A DNA stretch of 64,000 nucleotides from SAR86 cluster bacterium (GTDB lineage: Bacteria; Pseudomonadota; Gammaproteobacteria; Magnimaribacterales; TMED112). Numbering within the stretch: the stretch's first letter is position 1; each line of letters opens with the position of its first letter. Below the pieces are notes generated by a model that worked only from the letters and a program-made list of their open reading frames with translations, searched no databases and was not told where the DNA came from. Location: positions 284,001 through 348,000 of the forward strand of contig CP097967.1 in the NCBI GenBank assembly GCA_023703535.1, given 5' to 3'. The position numbers and the translations under genes are program-made. Positions 44,936 to 53,316 of the stretch are shown one piece after another.

Positions 44936-45793
44936 ATGAAAGGAAGTATAGTTGCAATAGTTACACCCATGAAATCAGATTATTCGGTTGATTTCCATTC
45001 TTTAAAAAAGCTTTTCCTCTTTCATGAAGAGGCTAAAACTGACGGTATTGTTTTAATAGGAACAACAGGTGAAGCTGGAACTTTATCCATATCAGAGAGA
45101 GAAGATATTTATAAATTCGCTTGTGATAACACTGCAATTCCATTAATGGCTGGAGTAGGAAGTTCGTCTACTTCGGATTCATTAAAGTTTATAGATTTGG
45201 CTCTTAACTGCGGAATAGAAAAATGTTTAGCTGTTACCCCATACTACAATAAGCCCTCACAGGAAGGTTTGATAGCACATTTTAAAAAGCTCGCAAGTTC
45301 TGATGCCTTGATATATTTATACAATGTTCCGGGCAGGACGGGAGTTGATCTGCAACCTGAATCTGTTGATGAATTATTAGGTGAAAATAATATCGTAGGT
45401 ATTAAGGAGGCTATAAACACACACGATAGAATGGAAAAGCTTTCAAAGCTTCTAGAAAAAAGAAAAGATTTTTATTTGTTATCTGGAGATGACCCAAGTT
45501 TTGTTGAGTTTGGAAAATACGGTGCAGTAGGCATAATTTCTGTTGCAGCTAATATAGTTCCAGAAGTAATAAAGCAAATTTCTGATTTAATTCAAGAGAA
45601 AAATTTCGAAGAGGCCGCTTTGATAAGTAAAAAATATGAAAAGTTATTCAATATTTTGCTTGAGAATAGTCCAGGACCCTCTAAATATCTACTTGCAAAA
45701 ATAAAAATGCTAGAGAATAATCTTAGATTACCACTTGTGAAAATATCGGAAAAACTGGGAAAAGAAATTGATGAAATTTACTCAAATACTTAA
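44936..45793 (+). CDS. dapA: 4-hydroxy-tetrahydrodipicolinate synthase
   Basis: The 285-residue aldolase-type enzyme starts the lysine/DAP pathway, supplying meso-DAP for MurE. Motifs: IVAIVTPM, LIGTTGEAGTLSISERE, TPYYNKPSQEGLIAHFK, YNVPGRTG and the Schiff-base Lys in GIKEA. The order bcp-dapA-bamC-purC matches E. coli apart from the missing gcvR. It is divergent from bcp by only 26 bp and overlaps bamC. Confidence 0.96.
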   Translation: MKGSIVAIVTPMKSDYSVDFHSLKKLFLFHEEAKTDGIVLIGTTGEAGTLSISEREDIYKFACDNTAIPLMAGVGSSSTSDSLKFIDLALNCGIEKCLAVTPYYNKPSQEGLIAHFKKLASSDALIYLYNVPGRTGVDLQPESVDELLGENNIVGIKEAINTHDRMEKLSKLLEKRKDFYLLSGDDPSFVEFGKYGAVGIISVAANIVPEVIKQISDLIQEKNFEEAALISKKYEKLFNILLENSPGPSKYLLAKIKMLENNLRLPLVKISEKLGKEIDEIYSNT

Positions 45794-46700
45794 TATTTTT
45801 TTAATAATCTTTTTTATTAATGGATGTAGCTTCCTTAGTTCTTTTGCAAGGGAAAATCCAAATGAAAGATATAAGGAGGAGGGAGAAGATTTAGTCACAA
45901 ATTCTGAAACAGAGAATTTGGAAATTTCAAATGATTACCCCTATCCATCAATTCAGAATAATCCCTTATCTCAAAGTGAACTTCCAAGACCTAAAAAGAT
46001 ATTTTCATCTGGAAATTCAGAAAAGGTTGAAATTAGAAGACTTGGAGAAATTTATTGGATTTATATCGAAGCACTTCCATCAAAAATGTGGGCACTAACC
46101 AAAGATCTTCTTGCTGCTCAATATGATATTGAAAATGAAGACCCTACAAGTGGCAAGATTAAAGCAAAGAGTAAAGCAAATGGTGAGGATATAAATATTA
46201 TTCTTGAACATGGAATTAGAAATAATAGTTCTGAGATTTATCTTGAAGATGATAGTGGTGCAGCTATAGATGTTGGTTTTTACAATTCTTTCTCTAACTA
46301 TTTTGTAGAAAATCTTCCAGGATACCAAGGAAACTCATTAGCCGCTCAATCTTTGAATCTCAATAAAAAAACTAGAATTGTATATGTTCAAAAGGAGATA
46401 GGTATCGAATTTAAGCTTACCTTCGAAAGAACATGGTCAGCAATCTCAAGAGCATTAGAACGTTCAAGTTTAGAAATTAAGGACAGAAATAGAGAATTGA
46501 AGTACTTTCAAGTCAGTGTGGATGAGGACGACAACAGTTTCTTTGGTTTTTTTTCCAGATCAAATAATGCCGCAGATGTAGATTATGAACTCACCTTCAC
46601 TCAAAGTGGTGAAAATACTATCTTAGAGTTTAAAAAACTTTCTAATACAAGTATCAGTGTTAATGATTTAGTTGACCAAATTAACGAGAACCTATCATGA
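45771..46700 (+). CDS. bamC: Outer membrane assembly lipoprotein BamC
   Basis: The 309-residue product has a lipoprotein signal (FLIIFFINGCSFLSS, with the lipidated Cys in NGC), an unstructured acidic linker and two helix-grip domains, including WALTKDLLAAQYDI and the second WSAISRALERSSLEIKDRNRELKYFQV broken by variable residues. BamC is an accessory part of the BAM complex; BamB is encoded 7.5 kb away. ATG 45771 is preferred over TTG 45768. Assignment rests on context between dapA and purC and domain pattern. Confidence 0.88.
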   Translation: MKFTQILNIFLIIFFINGCSFLSSFARENPNERYKEEGEDLVTNSETENLEISNDYPYPSIQNNPLSQSELPRPKKIFSSGNSEKVEIRRLGEIYWIYIEALPSKMWALTKDLLAAQYDIENEDPTSGKIKAKSKANGEDINIILEHGIRNNSSEIYLEDDSGAAIDVGFYNSFSNYFVENLPGYQGNSLAAQSLNLNKKTRIVYVQKEIGIEFKLTFERTWSAISRALERSSLEIKDRNRELKYFQVSVDEDDNSFFGFFSRSNNAADVDYELTFTQSGENTILEFKKLSNTSISVNDLVDQINENLS

Positions 46701-47413
46701 CGGAAAAGCAAAATTTAATTTCTGAGGGTAAAGCAAAATCACTTTTTGAGACTTCAAATGCCAATGAATTATTAATGGTTTACAGAGATGATACTTCTGC
46801 ATTTGATGGTAAGAAAAAAGAGGCTCTAAGTGGCAAGGGCGCAATTAATAATAAGTTTAATGCATTCATAATGTCCTACCTTCAGGAAAATGGTGTTGAA
46901 ACACATTTTTTAAAACAAACCAGTGACAATGAAAGTCTTGTAAAGAGATTAGATATGTTGCCTGTCGAATGTGTGGTAAGAAATATTGCAACTGGCTCAT
47001 TGTGTAGAAGGCTTGGAGTAAAAGAGGGAATAAAGTTTGAAGAGCAGCCTCTTTTTGAATTTTTTCTTAAGGATGATGATCTCGGTGATCCCCTAATAAA
47101 TGATAATCATATTATCGCTTTTAAATGGGGCACAGCAGATGAAATAGAACAGATGAAAAAAATTACATTCGATATAAATAAATACCTTTGTAAGATTTTT
47201 GATGATGTTGGCTTAATTCTTGTTGATTATAAGGTTGAATATGGCAGGTATGATGGAAAACTTATACTGGGAGATGAATTTACTCCTGACGGCTGCAGAA
47301 TTTGGGATAAAGAGACAGGTGAAAGTCTGGATAAAGACAGATTCAGAAAAGATTTAGGCGATGTTGTCGAATCTTATCAAATTGTTGCCCATAAATTGGG
47401 TGTCAAGGTTTAA
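46697..47413 (+). CDS. purC: SAICAR synthetase
   Basis: The 238-residue purine enzyme joins aspartate to CAIR. Motifs: LISEGKAKSLFETSN, YRDDTSAFDGKKK, LPVECVVRNIATGSLCRRLG, DEFTPDGCRIWD and DKDRFR. Length matches E. coli PurC (237). It overlaps bamC by 4 nt and is followed after 37 bp by iscS. Confidence 0.96.
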   Translation: MTEKQNLISEGKAKSLFETSNANELLMVYRDDTSAFDGKKKEALSGKGAINNKFNAFIMSYLQENGVETHFLKQTSDNESLVKRLDMLPVECVVRNIATGSLCRRLGVKEGIKFEEQPLFEFFLKDDDLGDPLINDNHIIAFKWGTADEIEQMKKITFDINKYLCKIFDDVGLILVDYKVEYGRYDGKLILGDEFTPDGCRIWDKETGESLDKDRFRKDLGDVVESYQIVAHKLGVKV

Positions 47414-47439
47414 AAATTCCCTTAAAAACACATATTAGA

Positions 47440-47445
47440 TATAAT
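47440..47445 (+). promoter_or_regulatory. -10 element of the isc operon, leaderless type
   Basis: TATAAT ends only 5 bp before the first ATG of iscS (47451), so transcription would start on or next to that codon. The 17 bp-spaced -35 position reads TTCCCT, a weak match. A second in-frame ATG lies at 47460. No IscR-like operator is recognised. Confidence 0.55.
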
Positions 47446-47450
47446 TACAA

Positions 47451-48674
47451 ATGCAAGTTATGAAAGAATCTATATATTTTGATTATGCTTCAACAACTCC
47501 TGTAGACCCTCGAGTTGCAAAGAAGATGTTTGAATACATGTCAAAAGACGGTCATTTTGGAAATCCAGCATCTCGTTCGCATGCTTACGGTTGGAAAGCT
47601 GATGAGGCAGTTGAAAAGGCAAGAACTCAGGTAGCAAACCTAGTAAATGCTGATCCAAGAGAAATCGTTTGGACTTCGGGTGCAACTGAGTCTGATAACT
47701 TAGCTTTGAAAGGCGCAGCAATGTTCTATAAAACAAAAGGGAAACATATAATCACTTCTAAGATTGAACATAAAGCAGTACTAGATCCTTGCAGACAACT
47801 TGAGCGTGAGGGATTTGAAGTTACATATCTTGACCCAGATCTTAATGGAGAAATCACTCTCGAAAATATCAGAAAACATGTAAGAAAAGACACAATTTTA
47901 ATTTCTATAATGCACATTAATAACGAACTTGGAGCGGTTAACGATATTAAAAAAATTGGTGATTTCACAAGAAAAGAAGGAATAATTTTTCATGTTGATG
48001 CGGCACAAAGCACTGGAAAGTTAAAGATTGATTTGAATAAATTGAATGTTGATTTGATGTCTTTTTCTGCACATAAGACCTATGGCCCTAAAGGTGTAGG
48101 AGCTTTATATGTAAGAAGAAAGCCTAGAATAAGGCTTGAGGCACTAATACATGGAGGAGGTCATGAAAGAGGTTTTAGAGCTGGTACTCTAGCCACTCAT
48201 CAGGTTGTGGGTATGGGCGAAGCTTTTGCATTAGCTCAAAAGGAGATGGATAAAGATAACAAAAAAATTAAGGATTTATCAGATAAATTCTGGAAAGAAA
48301 TATCATCTATTGAAGAAATCTTTTTGAATGGTTGTCATAAGAATAAGGTACCAAACATCACTAACGTAAGCTTTGCTTACATTGAGGGAGAGTCACTAAT
48401 TATGGCATTAAAAGATGTTGCAGTATCGTCTGGTTCAGCATGTACATCTGCAAGTCTTGAGCCCTCATATGTTCTTAGAGCCTTAGGAAGAGCTGACGAG
48501 CTTGCTCATAGTTCAATAAGATTTTCATTTGGTAGATTCACTACTGAGAAAGAAGTAATGGAAGTTGCAAAAACAACAAAAACTGTTGTTGAGCAGTTAA
48601 GAGCATTATCACCTTTGTGGGACATGTATCTTGACGGAGTTGATCTTGAAAAGGTGGAGTGGGTACCCCATTAA
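47451..48674 (+). CDS. iscS: Cysteine desulfurase IscS
   Basis: The 407-residue PLP enzyme provides sulfur for Fe-S clusters and tRNA thiolation. Motifs: [52 protein letters not shown] (PLP Lys) and [21 protein letters not shown] (mobile-loop Cys). It heads iscSUA-fdx-iscX. The repressor gene iscR, normally upstream, is replaced by purC. ATG 47460 is an alternative start that fits E. coli IscS well. Confidence 0.96.
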   Translation: MQVMKESIYFDYASTTPVDPRVAKKMFEYMSKDGHFGNPASRSHAYGWKADEAVEKARTQVANLVNADPREIVWTSGATESDNLALKGAAMFYKTKGKHIITSKIEHKAVLDPCRQLEREGFEVTYLDPDLNGEITLENIRKHVRKDTILISIMHINNELGAVNDIKKIGDFTRKEGIIFHVDAAQSTGKLKIDLNKLNVDLMSFSAHKTYGPKGVGALYVRRKPRIRLEALIHGGGHERGFRAGTLATHQVVGMGEAFALAQKEMDKDNKKIKDLSDKFWKEISSIEEIFLNGCHKNKVPNITNVSFAYIEGESLIMALKDVAVSSGSACTSASLEPSYVLRALGRADELAHSSIRFSFGRFTTEKEVMEVAKTTKTVVEQLRALSPLWDMYLDGVDLEKVEWVPH

Positions 48675-48679
48675 TAGTT

Positions 48680-49078
48680 ATGGCTTATTCAAAAAAAGTA
48701 ATAGAAAAATTTGAAAATACTCTCAAAAACCCTTCTGCTTTTAATGTTGGCAGGCTAGATCCTAAAAAGAAAAACGTTGGAACTGGCATGGTGGGAGCTC
48801 CTGCATGCGGCGATGTAATGAGACTTCAAATTGAAGTCAATGAAAAAAATGTAATAACAGATTGTAAATTTAAAACCTATGGCTGTGGTTCAGCAATTGC
48901 TTCAAGCCAGCAAATGATAGAAATGATGAAAGGAAAAACTATTGAAGAGGCAAAAAAAATTAAAGACAAAGATATTGCGAAGATACTTGAACTGCCTCCA
49001 ATAAAAATTCATTGTAGCGTATTGGCAGAGGACAGCATTAAGCAAGCAATAGCTGATTATGAATCCAAAAAAGCATAA
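48680..49078 (+). CDS. iscU: Fe-S cluster scaffold IscU
   Basis: From ATG 48680 the scaffold has 132 residues and begins MAYSKKVIEKFENTLKN. Cluster ligands are in GAPACGDVM (Cys and Asp), TYGCGSAIASS and LPPIKIHCSVLAED. LPPIK corresponds to the LPPVK motif recognised by the chaperone HscA, although hscA is not in this operon. Upstream in-frame codons to GTG 48659 lack similarity to the family and overlap iscS. Confidence 0.96.
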   Translation: MAYSKKVIEKFENTLKNPSAFNVGRLDPKKKNVGTGMVGAPACGDVMRLQIEVNEKNVITDCKFKTYGCGSAIASSQQMIEMMKGKTIEEAKKIKDKDIAKILELPPIKIHCSVLAEDSIKQAIADYESKKA

Positions 49079-49448
49079 ACCAAAAATTTTAAATTTCACT
49101 TCAAAAGCCTTAGCTCATTTCAAGCATATGGTCTCAAAACAAGGCAAAGAAAATAAAATCAGACTAGGTGTTAAAAAAATGGGATGTAATGGTTTTTCTT
49201 ATTTTTTTGAGTTCGTAAATCGTCCAAATAAGTCTGATCAGAAGCTTTTCATAGAAAATTTAGAGTTTTTAATTCCAACAGATTCCGTTGAGATTATCAA
49301 AGGTAGCCAAGTCGACTTTGCAATAGAAGGCCTAAATCAAGGAGTTAGATTTATGAACCCTAACGCAAATGCAGTATGCGGATGTGGTGAAAGTTTTACT
49401 GTAATGGGCGAAGATGAATCTACAGATACAGTAGTAAAAAAAAAATAA
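49059..49448 (+). CDS. iscA: A-type Fe-S carrier IscA
   Basis: The 129-residue protein has the A-type fold: ILNFTSKALAHFKHMV, RLGVKKMGCNGFSY (first ligand Cys) and CGCGESF (second pair). It takes part in delivery of [4Fe-4S] clusters. A charged tail of about 15 residues (GEDESTDTVVKKK) follows the CGCGESF motif where E. coli IscA ends. It overlaps iscU by 20 nt. Confidence 0.95.
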   Translation: MNPKKHKPKILNFTSKALAHFKHMVSKQGKENKIRLGVKKMGCNGFSYFFEFVNRPNKSDQKLFIENLEFLIPTDSVEIIKGSQVDFAIEGLNQGVRFMNPNANAVCGCGESFTVMGEDESTDTVVKKK

Positions 49449-49453
49449 AAATT

Positions 49454-49774
49454 TTGCCGCATGAAACTATCTGTCCAGATGGTTTGACTTTCGAAGCTCT
49501 AGAAAACGAAACAATTCTTGATGCATGTTTAAGAAATGGAGTACATATCGAACATGTATGCGAAAAATCCTGTGCGTGCACAACTTGTCATGTAATTATT
49601 GAAGAGGGTTTTGAAAATCTAGATGAAGCCTCCGATGAAGAGGAAGATCTTCTGGATAAAGCTTGGGGACTTGAAGCAAATTCAAGATTAAGTTGTCAAG
49701 TTAGGCCTAAATCAGAACTTACTGTCATCAAAATTCCAAAATATACAATAAATCAGGTTTCTGAGGTACCATAA
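49454..49774 (+). CDS. fdx: [2Fe-2S] ferredoxin of the ISC system
   Basis: The 106-residue adrenodoxin-type ferredoxin has CEKSCACTTCHVII and LSCQV supplying the four ligand Cys, and TICPDGLTFEALENETILDACLRNG, as in E. coli Fdx. It donates electrons for cluster assembly. TTG 49454 is the only conventional start; codons just upstream would read KIKI before LPH, like E. coli KIVILPH, so the true start could be ATA 49445 or ATT 49451. In E. coli hscB and hscA precede it; here iscA does, 5 bp away. Confidence 0.95.
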   Translation: MPHETICPDGLTFEALENETILDACLRNGVHIEHVCEKSCACTTCHVIIEEGFENLDEASDEEEDLLDKAWGLEANSRLSCQVRPKSELTVIKIPKYTINQVSEVP

Positions 49775-49775
49775 A

Positions 49776-49973
49776 GTGCTTAAATGGGTTGATACTCTGG
49801 ATATTGCAATAGAACTTGCTGAAAAATATCCTGAAAAAGATGCTCAGTGGATTAATTTCGTAGAGTTGAGAAAACTAGTGTTATCTTTAAAAAACTTCGA
49901 AGATGATCCTGAAAGATGTAATGAAAAAATACTTGAATCTATCCAGCAAAATTGGATTGATGAAATGGAGTAA
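49776..49973 (+). CDS. iscX: IscX, small acidic ISC regulator
   Basis: The 65-residue protein aligns with E. coli IscX (YfhJ) throughout: [43 protein letters not shown] and the end WIDEME. IscX binds IscS and adjusts its activity in response to iron. GTG start 1 bp after the fdx stop. Confidence 0.93.
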   Translation: MLKWVDTLDIAIELAEKYPEKDAQWINFVELRKLVLSLKNFEDDPERCNEKILESIQQNWIDEME

Positions 49974-49977
49974 GTGC

Positions 49978-50391
49978 ATGGAAAAAACATTATCGATTAT
50001 TAAACCAGATGCGATATCCAAAAATGTTATTGGAAAAATAGTGCAAAGATTTGAGGATGCAGATCTTAAAGTAGTGGCAATGAAGATGATTCATCTATCT
50101 GATGAAGATGCGAAAGGATTTTACAAAGAGCATGAAGGAAAACCATTTTTTAATCCTTTGGTAGAATTCATGACATCAGGACCGGTAGTAGTTCAAGTGC
50201 TGAGAGGAGAAAATGCAATTTTAAAAAACCGTGAACTTATGGGCAATACCAATCCCCAAGAAGCCGAACCTGGTACGATTCGATCAGATTTTGCACAATC
50301 AATAGATGCAAATGCAGTGCACGGCTCTGATTCAGTGGAGAGCGCTAAGAGAGAAATAGCATATTTCTTTAATGATTCTGAAATTTTCTAG
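49978..50391 (+). CDS. ndk: Nucleoside diphosphate kinase
   Basis: The 137-residue enzyme begins [16 protein letters not shown] and includes [19 protein letters not shown] and the catalytic His in [15 protein letters not shown]. It balances NTP pools. I take ATG 49978, 4 bp after iscX, as the start; the frame is open further upstream but without similarity. In E. coli rlmN, pilW and rodZ follow; here ispG does. Confidence 0.96.
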   Translation: MEKTLSIIKPDAISKNVIGKIVQRFEDADLKVVAMKMIHLSDEDAKGFYKEHEGKPFFNPLVEFMTSGPVVVQVLRGENAILKNRELMGNTNPQEAEPGTIRSDFAQSIDANAVHGSDSVESAKREIAYFFNDSEIF

Positions 50392-50400
50392 AGTTTTGCT

Positions 50401-51498
50401 TTGATCGAATCAGTAATTAAAAGAAAAAAAACAAGAAAAATTTGGGTTGGCGATGTTCCAGTTGGTGGAAATTCACCAATATCTGTTCAATCAATGACAA
50501 ATACTGATACTGATGATGTTGTATCAACTGTAAAGCAAATTCATCAGTTGCAGGATGCTGGAGCTGATATTGTAAGGGTTTCGGTGCCAACTCTTGAAGC
50601 AGCTGAATCTTTCAAAAAAATAAGGACACAAGTAAATATTCCACTAGTTTCTGATATTCATTTTGATTACAAAATTGCACTTGCTGTACTAAATAATGGT
50701 GTTGACTGCTTAAGAATAAATCCAGGTAATATTGGTAATGAAAAGAAAATAAAAGAGGTCATAGCTTCAGCAAAAGATAAAAATATACCTATTAGAGTAG
50801 GTGTAAATGCAGGTTCCCTAGAAAAAGATTTACAAATGAAATATGGAGAGCCTAATGCTGATGCTCTAGTAGAATCTGGAATGAGACATGTTGAAATACT
50901 TAAAAAAAATAACTATGAAAATTTTAAACTTAGCATTAAGTCTTCAGATATTTTTATGGCTGTGGAAAGTTACGAGAAGATTTCCAATTTAATTGATCAG
51001 CCTTTACACCTTGGGATTACAGAATCTGGTTCACTTAAAACTGGAACAGTAAAATCATCAATAGGACTCGGATCACTCTTAATGAAGGGGATTGGAGATA
51101 CTATAAGAGTTTCGTTAGCTTCAGACCCTATAGATGAGGTCAAAGTAGGTTGGGAAATGCTAAAGTCCTTGAAAATCAGATCAAGAGGTGTAAAAATTGT
51201 CGCCTGCCCAAGCTGTTCAAGACAGAACTTTCAGGTGATTAGCACAGTAAATAAACTTGAAACAGAACTATCTGAGCTTAAGGAAGAAGTAACATTGGCT
51301 GTAATAGGGTGCTATGTCAATGGCCCTGGAGAGTCAAAGATTGCGGATGTTGGTGTCACTGGAGCAGATCCAAAGCACTTAATTTATCTTGGAGGAAAGC
51401 CAGCATATAAAGTTGAAACTAAAGACTTAGAAAAGGCTTTAGTAAAAGAAGTGATGAAAATTGCTGAAAATAAAAGAAATACAATTTTAAAACAATGA
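50401..51498 (+). CDS. ispG: HMBPP synthase IspG (MEP pathway)
   Basis: The 365-residue iron-sulfur enzyme converts MEcPP, the product of the IspF domain encoded upstream, to HMBPP. Motifs: VPVGGNSPISVQSMTNTDT, DIVRVSVPT, SDIHFDY, RINPGNIG, and cluster Cys residues in VACPSCSRQNFQ and VIGCYVNGPGES. TTG start at 50401. It depends on ISC-made clusters, and the isc operon lies directly upstream. It overlaps hisS by 4 nt. Confidence 0.96.
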   Translation: MIESVIKRKKTRKIWVGDVPVGGNSPISVQSMTNTDTDDVVSTVKQIHQLQDAGADIVRVSVPTLEAAESFKKIRTQVNIPLVSDIHFDYKIALAVLNNGVDCLRINPGNIGNEKKIKEVIASAKDKNIPIRVGVNAGSLEKDLQMKYGEPNADALVESGMRHVEILKKNNYENFKLSIKSSDIFMAVESYEKISNLIDQPLHLGITESGSLKTGTVKSSIGLGSLLMKGIGDTIRVSLASDPIDEVKVGWEMLKSLKIRSRGVKIVACPSCSRQNFQVISTVNKLETELSELKEEVTLAVIGCYVNGPGESKIADVGVTGADPKHLIYLGGKPAYKVETKDLEKALVKEVMKIAENKRNTILKQ

Positions 51499-52721
51499 GT
51501 GATTTAAAAACTATTAGAGGAATGCCAGATCTATATGGTAAGGATATAGAGGCTATTTCTGTGATAGAAAAAACTTGTAAAGAAGTATTTCTAGCCTTTA
51601 ATTATTCCGAAATTAGAACACCTTTAATTGAATATAAATCTTTATTTGAAAGATCAGTTGGAGAATCGTCTGAAATAATTCAACAAAAAGAGGTATTTGA
51701 ACTAGATGATAGAAAAGGTGAAATGCTTTGCTTAAGACCAGAAGGAACAGCTGGTCTTGTTAGATCGTTAATTACAAATGGTCTTGATGATGAGGAAATC
51801 AAAAAATTTTTCTACATTGGTCCAATGTTCAGATATGAAAGGCCTCAAAAAGGTAGAAAAAGACAGTTTTTTCAAGCAGGAGTGGAGCTAATTGGCAACG
51901 CAATTTATGGAGATTTAGAAGTCATCCAACTAGCTAATATGATTTTAGATAAATTAGGCATTGAGTCGAATTTAGAAATAAATTTTTTGGGCGATAACGA
52001 GAGTCTAAAAGCATATAACAAATACTTAGATGATTATTTATCAAGATCAAATGAAGTGCCAGAATATGTCAAGAAAAATCCTATAAGGGCTTTGGACTCA
52101 AAAGATGAAAAAGTAAAAATACTTATGTCAGAGGCCAAAAGCATTGAAAGCTTTCTAAATGAGAAACAAAAAAATAAATTCTCAGACATTAAAAATAAGT
52201 TAAATGAGCTAAATATTAATTTTGGGGAAAACAAAAATCTTGTTCGTGGACTTGATTATTATAATGGTCTAGTTTTTGAATTTACCTCTTCTGAACTTGG
52301 GGCACAAAACGCAATTATTGGAGGAGGGAGATATGATGGATTAATAGAAAGTTTAGGAGGAAGAAATTTACCAGCAACAGGCTTTGCATTAGGAATTGAC
52401 AGGTTAAGTGAGATTATAAAATCACCTCTTTTAAGGAAAGATATTTTTATAGGATATGTTGATGAGAGTTCTATTCCATTTGCACAAAAAATTGGATCAC
52501 AATTAAGAGGCATCAACTCTGAGCTAGTAATTGAAAATTATCTTGGCAGCGCTAATGTTTCAAAGCAACTAAAAAAAGCTAATTCTCAGGGATTTAAATT
52601 TGCTATTATAGTCGGCCAAGAGGAGATAAAAGCTGAAAAAGTAAAACTTAAATATCTAAAAGATGATAAGGAAGATGTTGAGTGCACAATAGATGAGTTA
52701 GTGGAGTTTTTGAATGATTGA
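51495..52721 (+). CDS. hisS: Histidyl-tRNA synthetase
   Basis: A class II synthetase of 408 residues with motif 1 region IRGMPDLYGKD, motif 2 FYIGPMFRYERPQKGRKRQFFQAG split by family residues, the HisA motif LVRGLDYYNGLVFEF and GGGRYDGLI, motif 3 GFALGIDRL, and an anticodon-binding C-terminal domain. Length is close to the 424 of E. coli. It overlaps the next gene by 8 nt. Confidence 0.97.
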   Translation: MSDLKTIRGMPDLYGKDIEAISVIEKTCKEVFLAFNYSEIRTPLIEYKSLFERSVGESSEIIQQKEVFELDDRKGEMLCLRPEGTAGLVRSLITNGLDDEEIKKFFYIGPMFRYERPQKGRKRQFFQAGVELIGNAIYGDLEVIQLANMILDKLGIESNLEINFLGDNESLKAYNKYLDDYLSRSNEVPEYVKKNPIRALDSKDEKVKILMSEAKSIESFLNEKQKNKFSDIKNKLNELNINFGENKNLVRGLDYYNGLVFEFTSSELGAQNAIIGGGRYDGLIESLGGRNLPATGFALGIDRLSEIIKSPLLRKDIFIGYVDESSIPFAQKIGSQLRGINSELVIENYLGSANVSKQLKKANSQGFKFAIIVGQEEIKAEKVKLKYLKDDKEDVECTIDELVEFLND

Positions 52722-53316
52722 CCAAATCTTGAACTTTTTAAAAAATAAATATTTTTTAATAGCTTTAGCTTTATTAGTGGTATTTATTGCCATCTACCAA
52801 TTTTTAGATTATCAAAATAAATTAAAAAATGATGATGAGTTTAAAAAGCTTATTAGTTTCAATGAAAAAGTAATTATTGAAGAAATAGATTTCAATGAAC
52901 TTATGGAGGAGTCAGATAAATTCACAATTTTTGGTTACAAGCTCATTGTTAAGTCACTTTTAGCGCAAAAGGCAATCGAAAATGAAAACCTAATTAGTGC
53001 AAGAAATATTTACAATCAATTATATGTAGATGGTATGAACTCAAATTTAGGAAGAGAAAGCAGGTCCATCATTAATTCTGAGATAATTGAAAATATAATT
53101 AGAATTAATATTCAATTAGATGATTTTGAAGAGGGTAAAAAGTTCATTAATTCATTAGAACAAAATCAAAGAAACTATGAATTGGAGGGAGATTTCTATA
53201 AATATTTCAAAAAATTTGACGAAGCAAACAACTCATATGATAAAGCTCTTAAAGAGGAGACTGATGAGGGAAAGGTTAATTTTATTAGATTAAAAAAGGT
53301 TTACAGCAATGACTAA
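52714..53316 (+). CDS. YfgM-like membrane-anchored TPR protein
   Basis: The 200-residue protein has one N-terminal membrane segment (about 13-28, FLIALALLVVFIAIYQF) and a periplasmic helical part with TPR-like repeats. By topology, length (E. coli YfgM 206) and exact position between hisS and bamB it corresponds to YfgM, which associates with PpiD and SecYEG. Sequence similarity is weak by eye. Confidence 0.8.
   Translation: MIDQILNFLKNKYFLIALALLVVFIAIYQFLDYQNKLKNDDEFKKLISFNEKVIIEEIDFNELMEESDKFTIFGYKLIVKSLLAQKAIENENLISARNIYNQLYVDGMNSNLGRESRSIINSEIIENIIRINIQLDDFEEGKKFINSLEQNQRNYELEGDFYKYFKKFDEANNSYDKALKEETDEGKVNFIRLKKVYSND

Noticed and set aside
44910-44957. Hydrophobic N-terminal extension of Bcp as a signal anchor
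   Set aside because: It would overlap the dapA start, lacks similarity to Bcp, and a TATAAT lies inside it just before GTG 44909.
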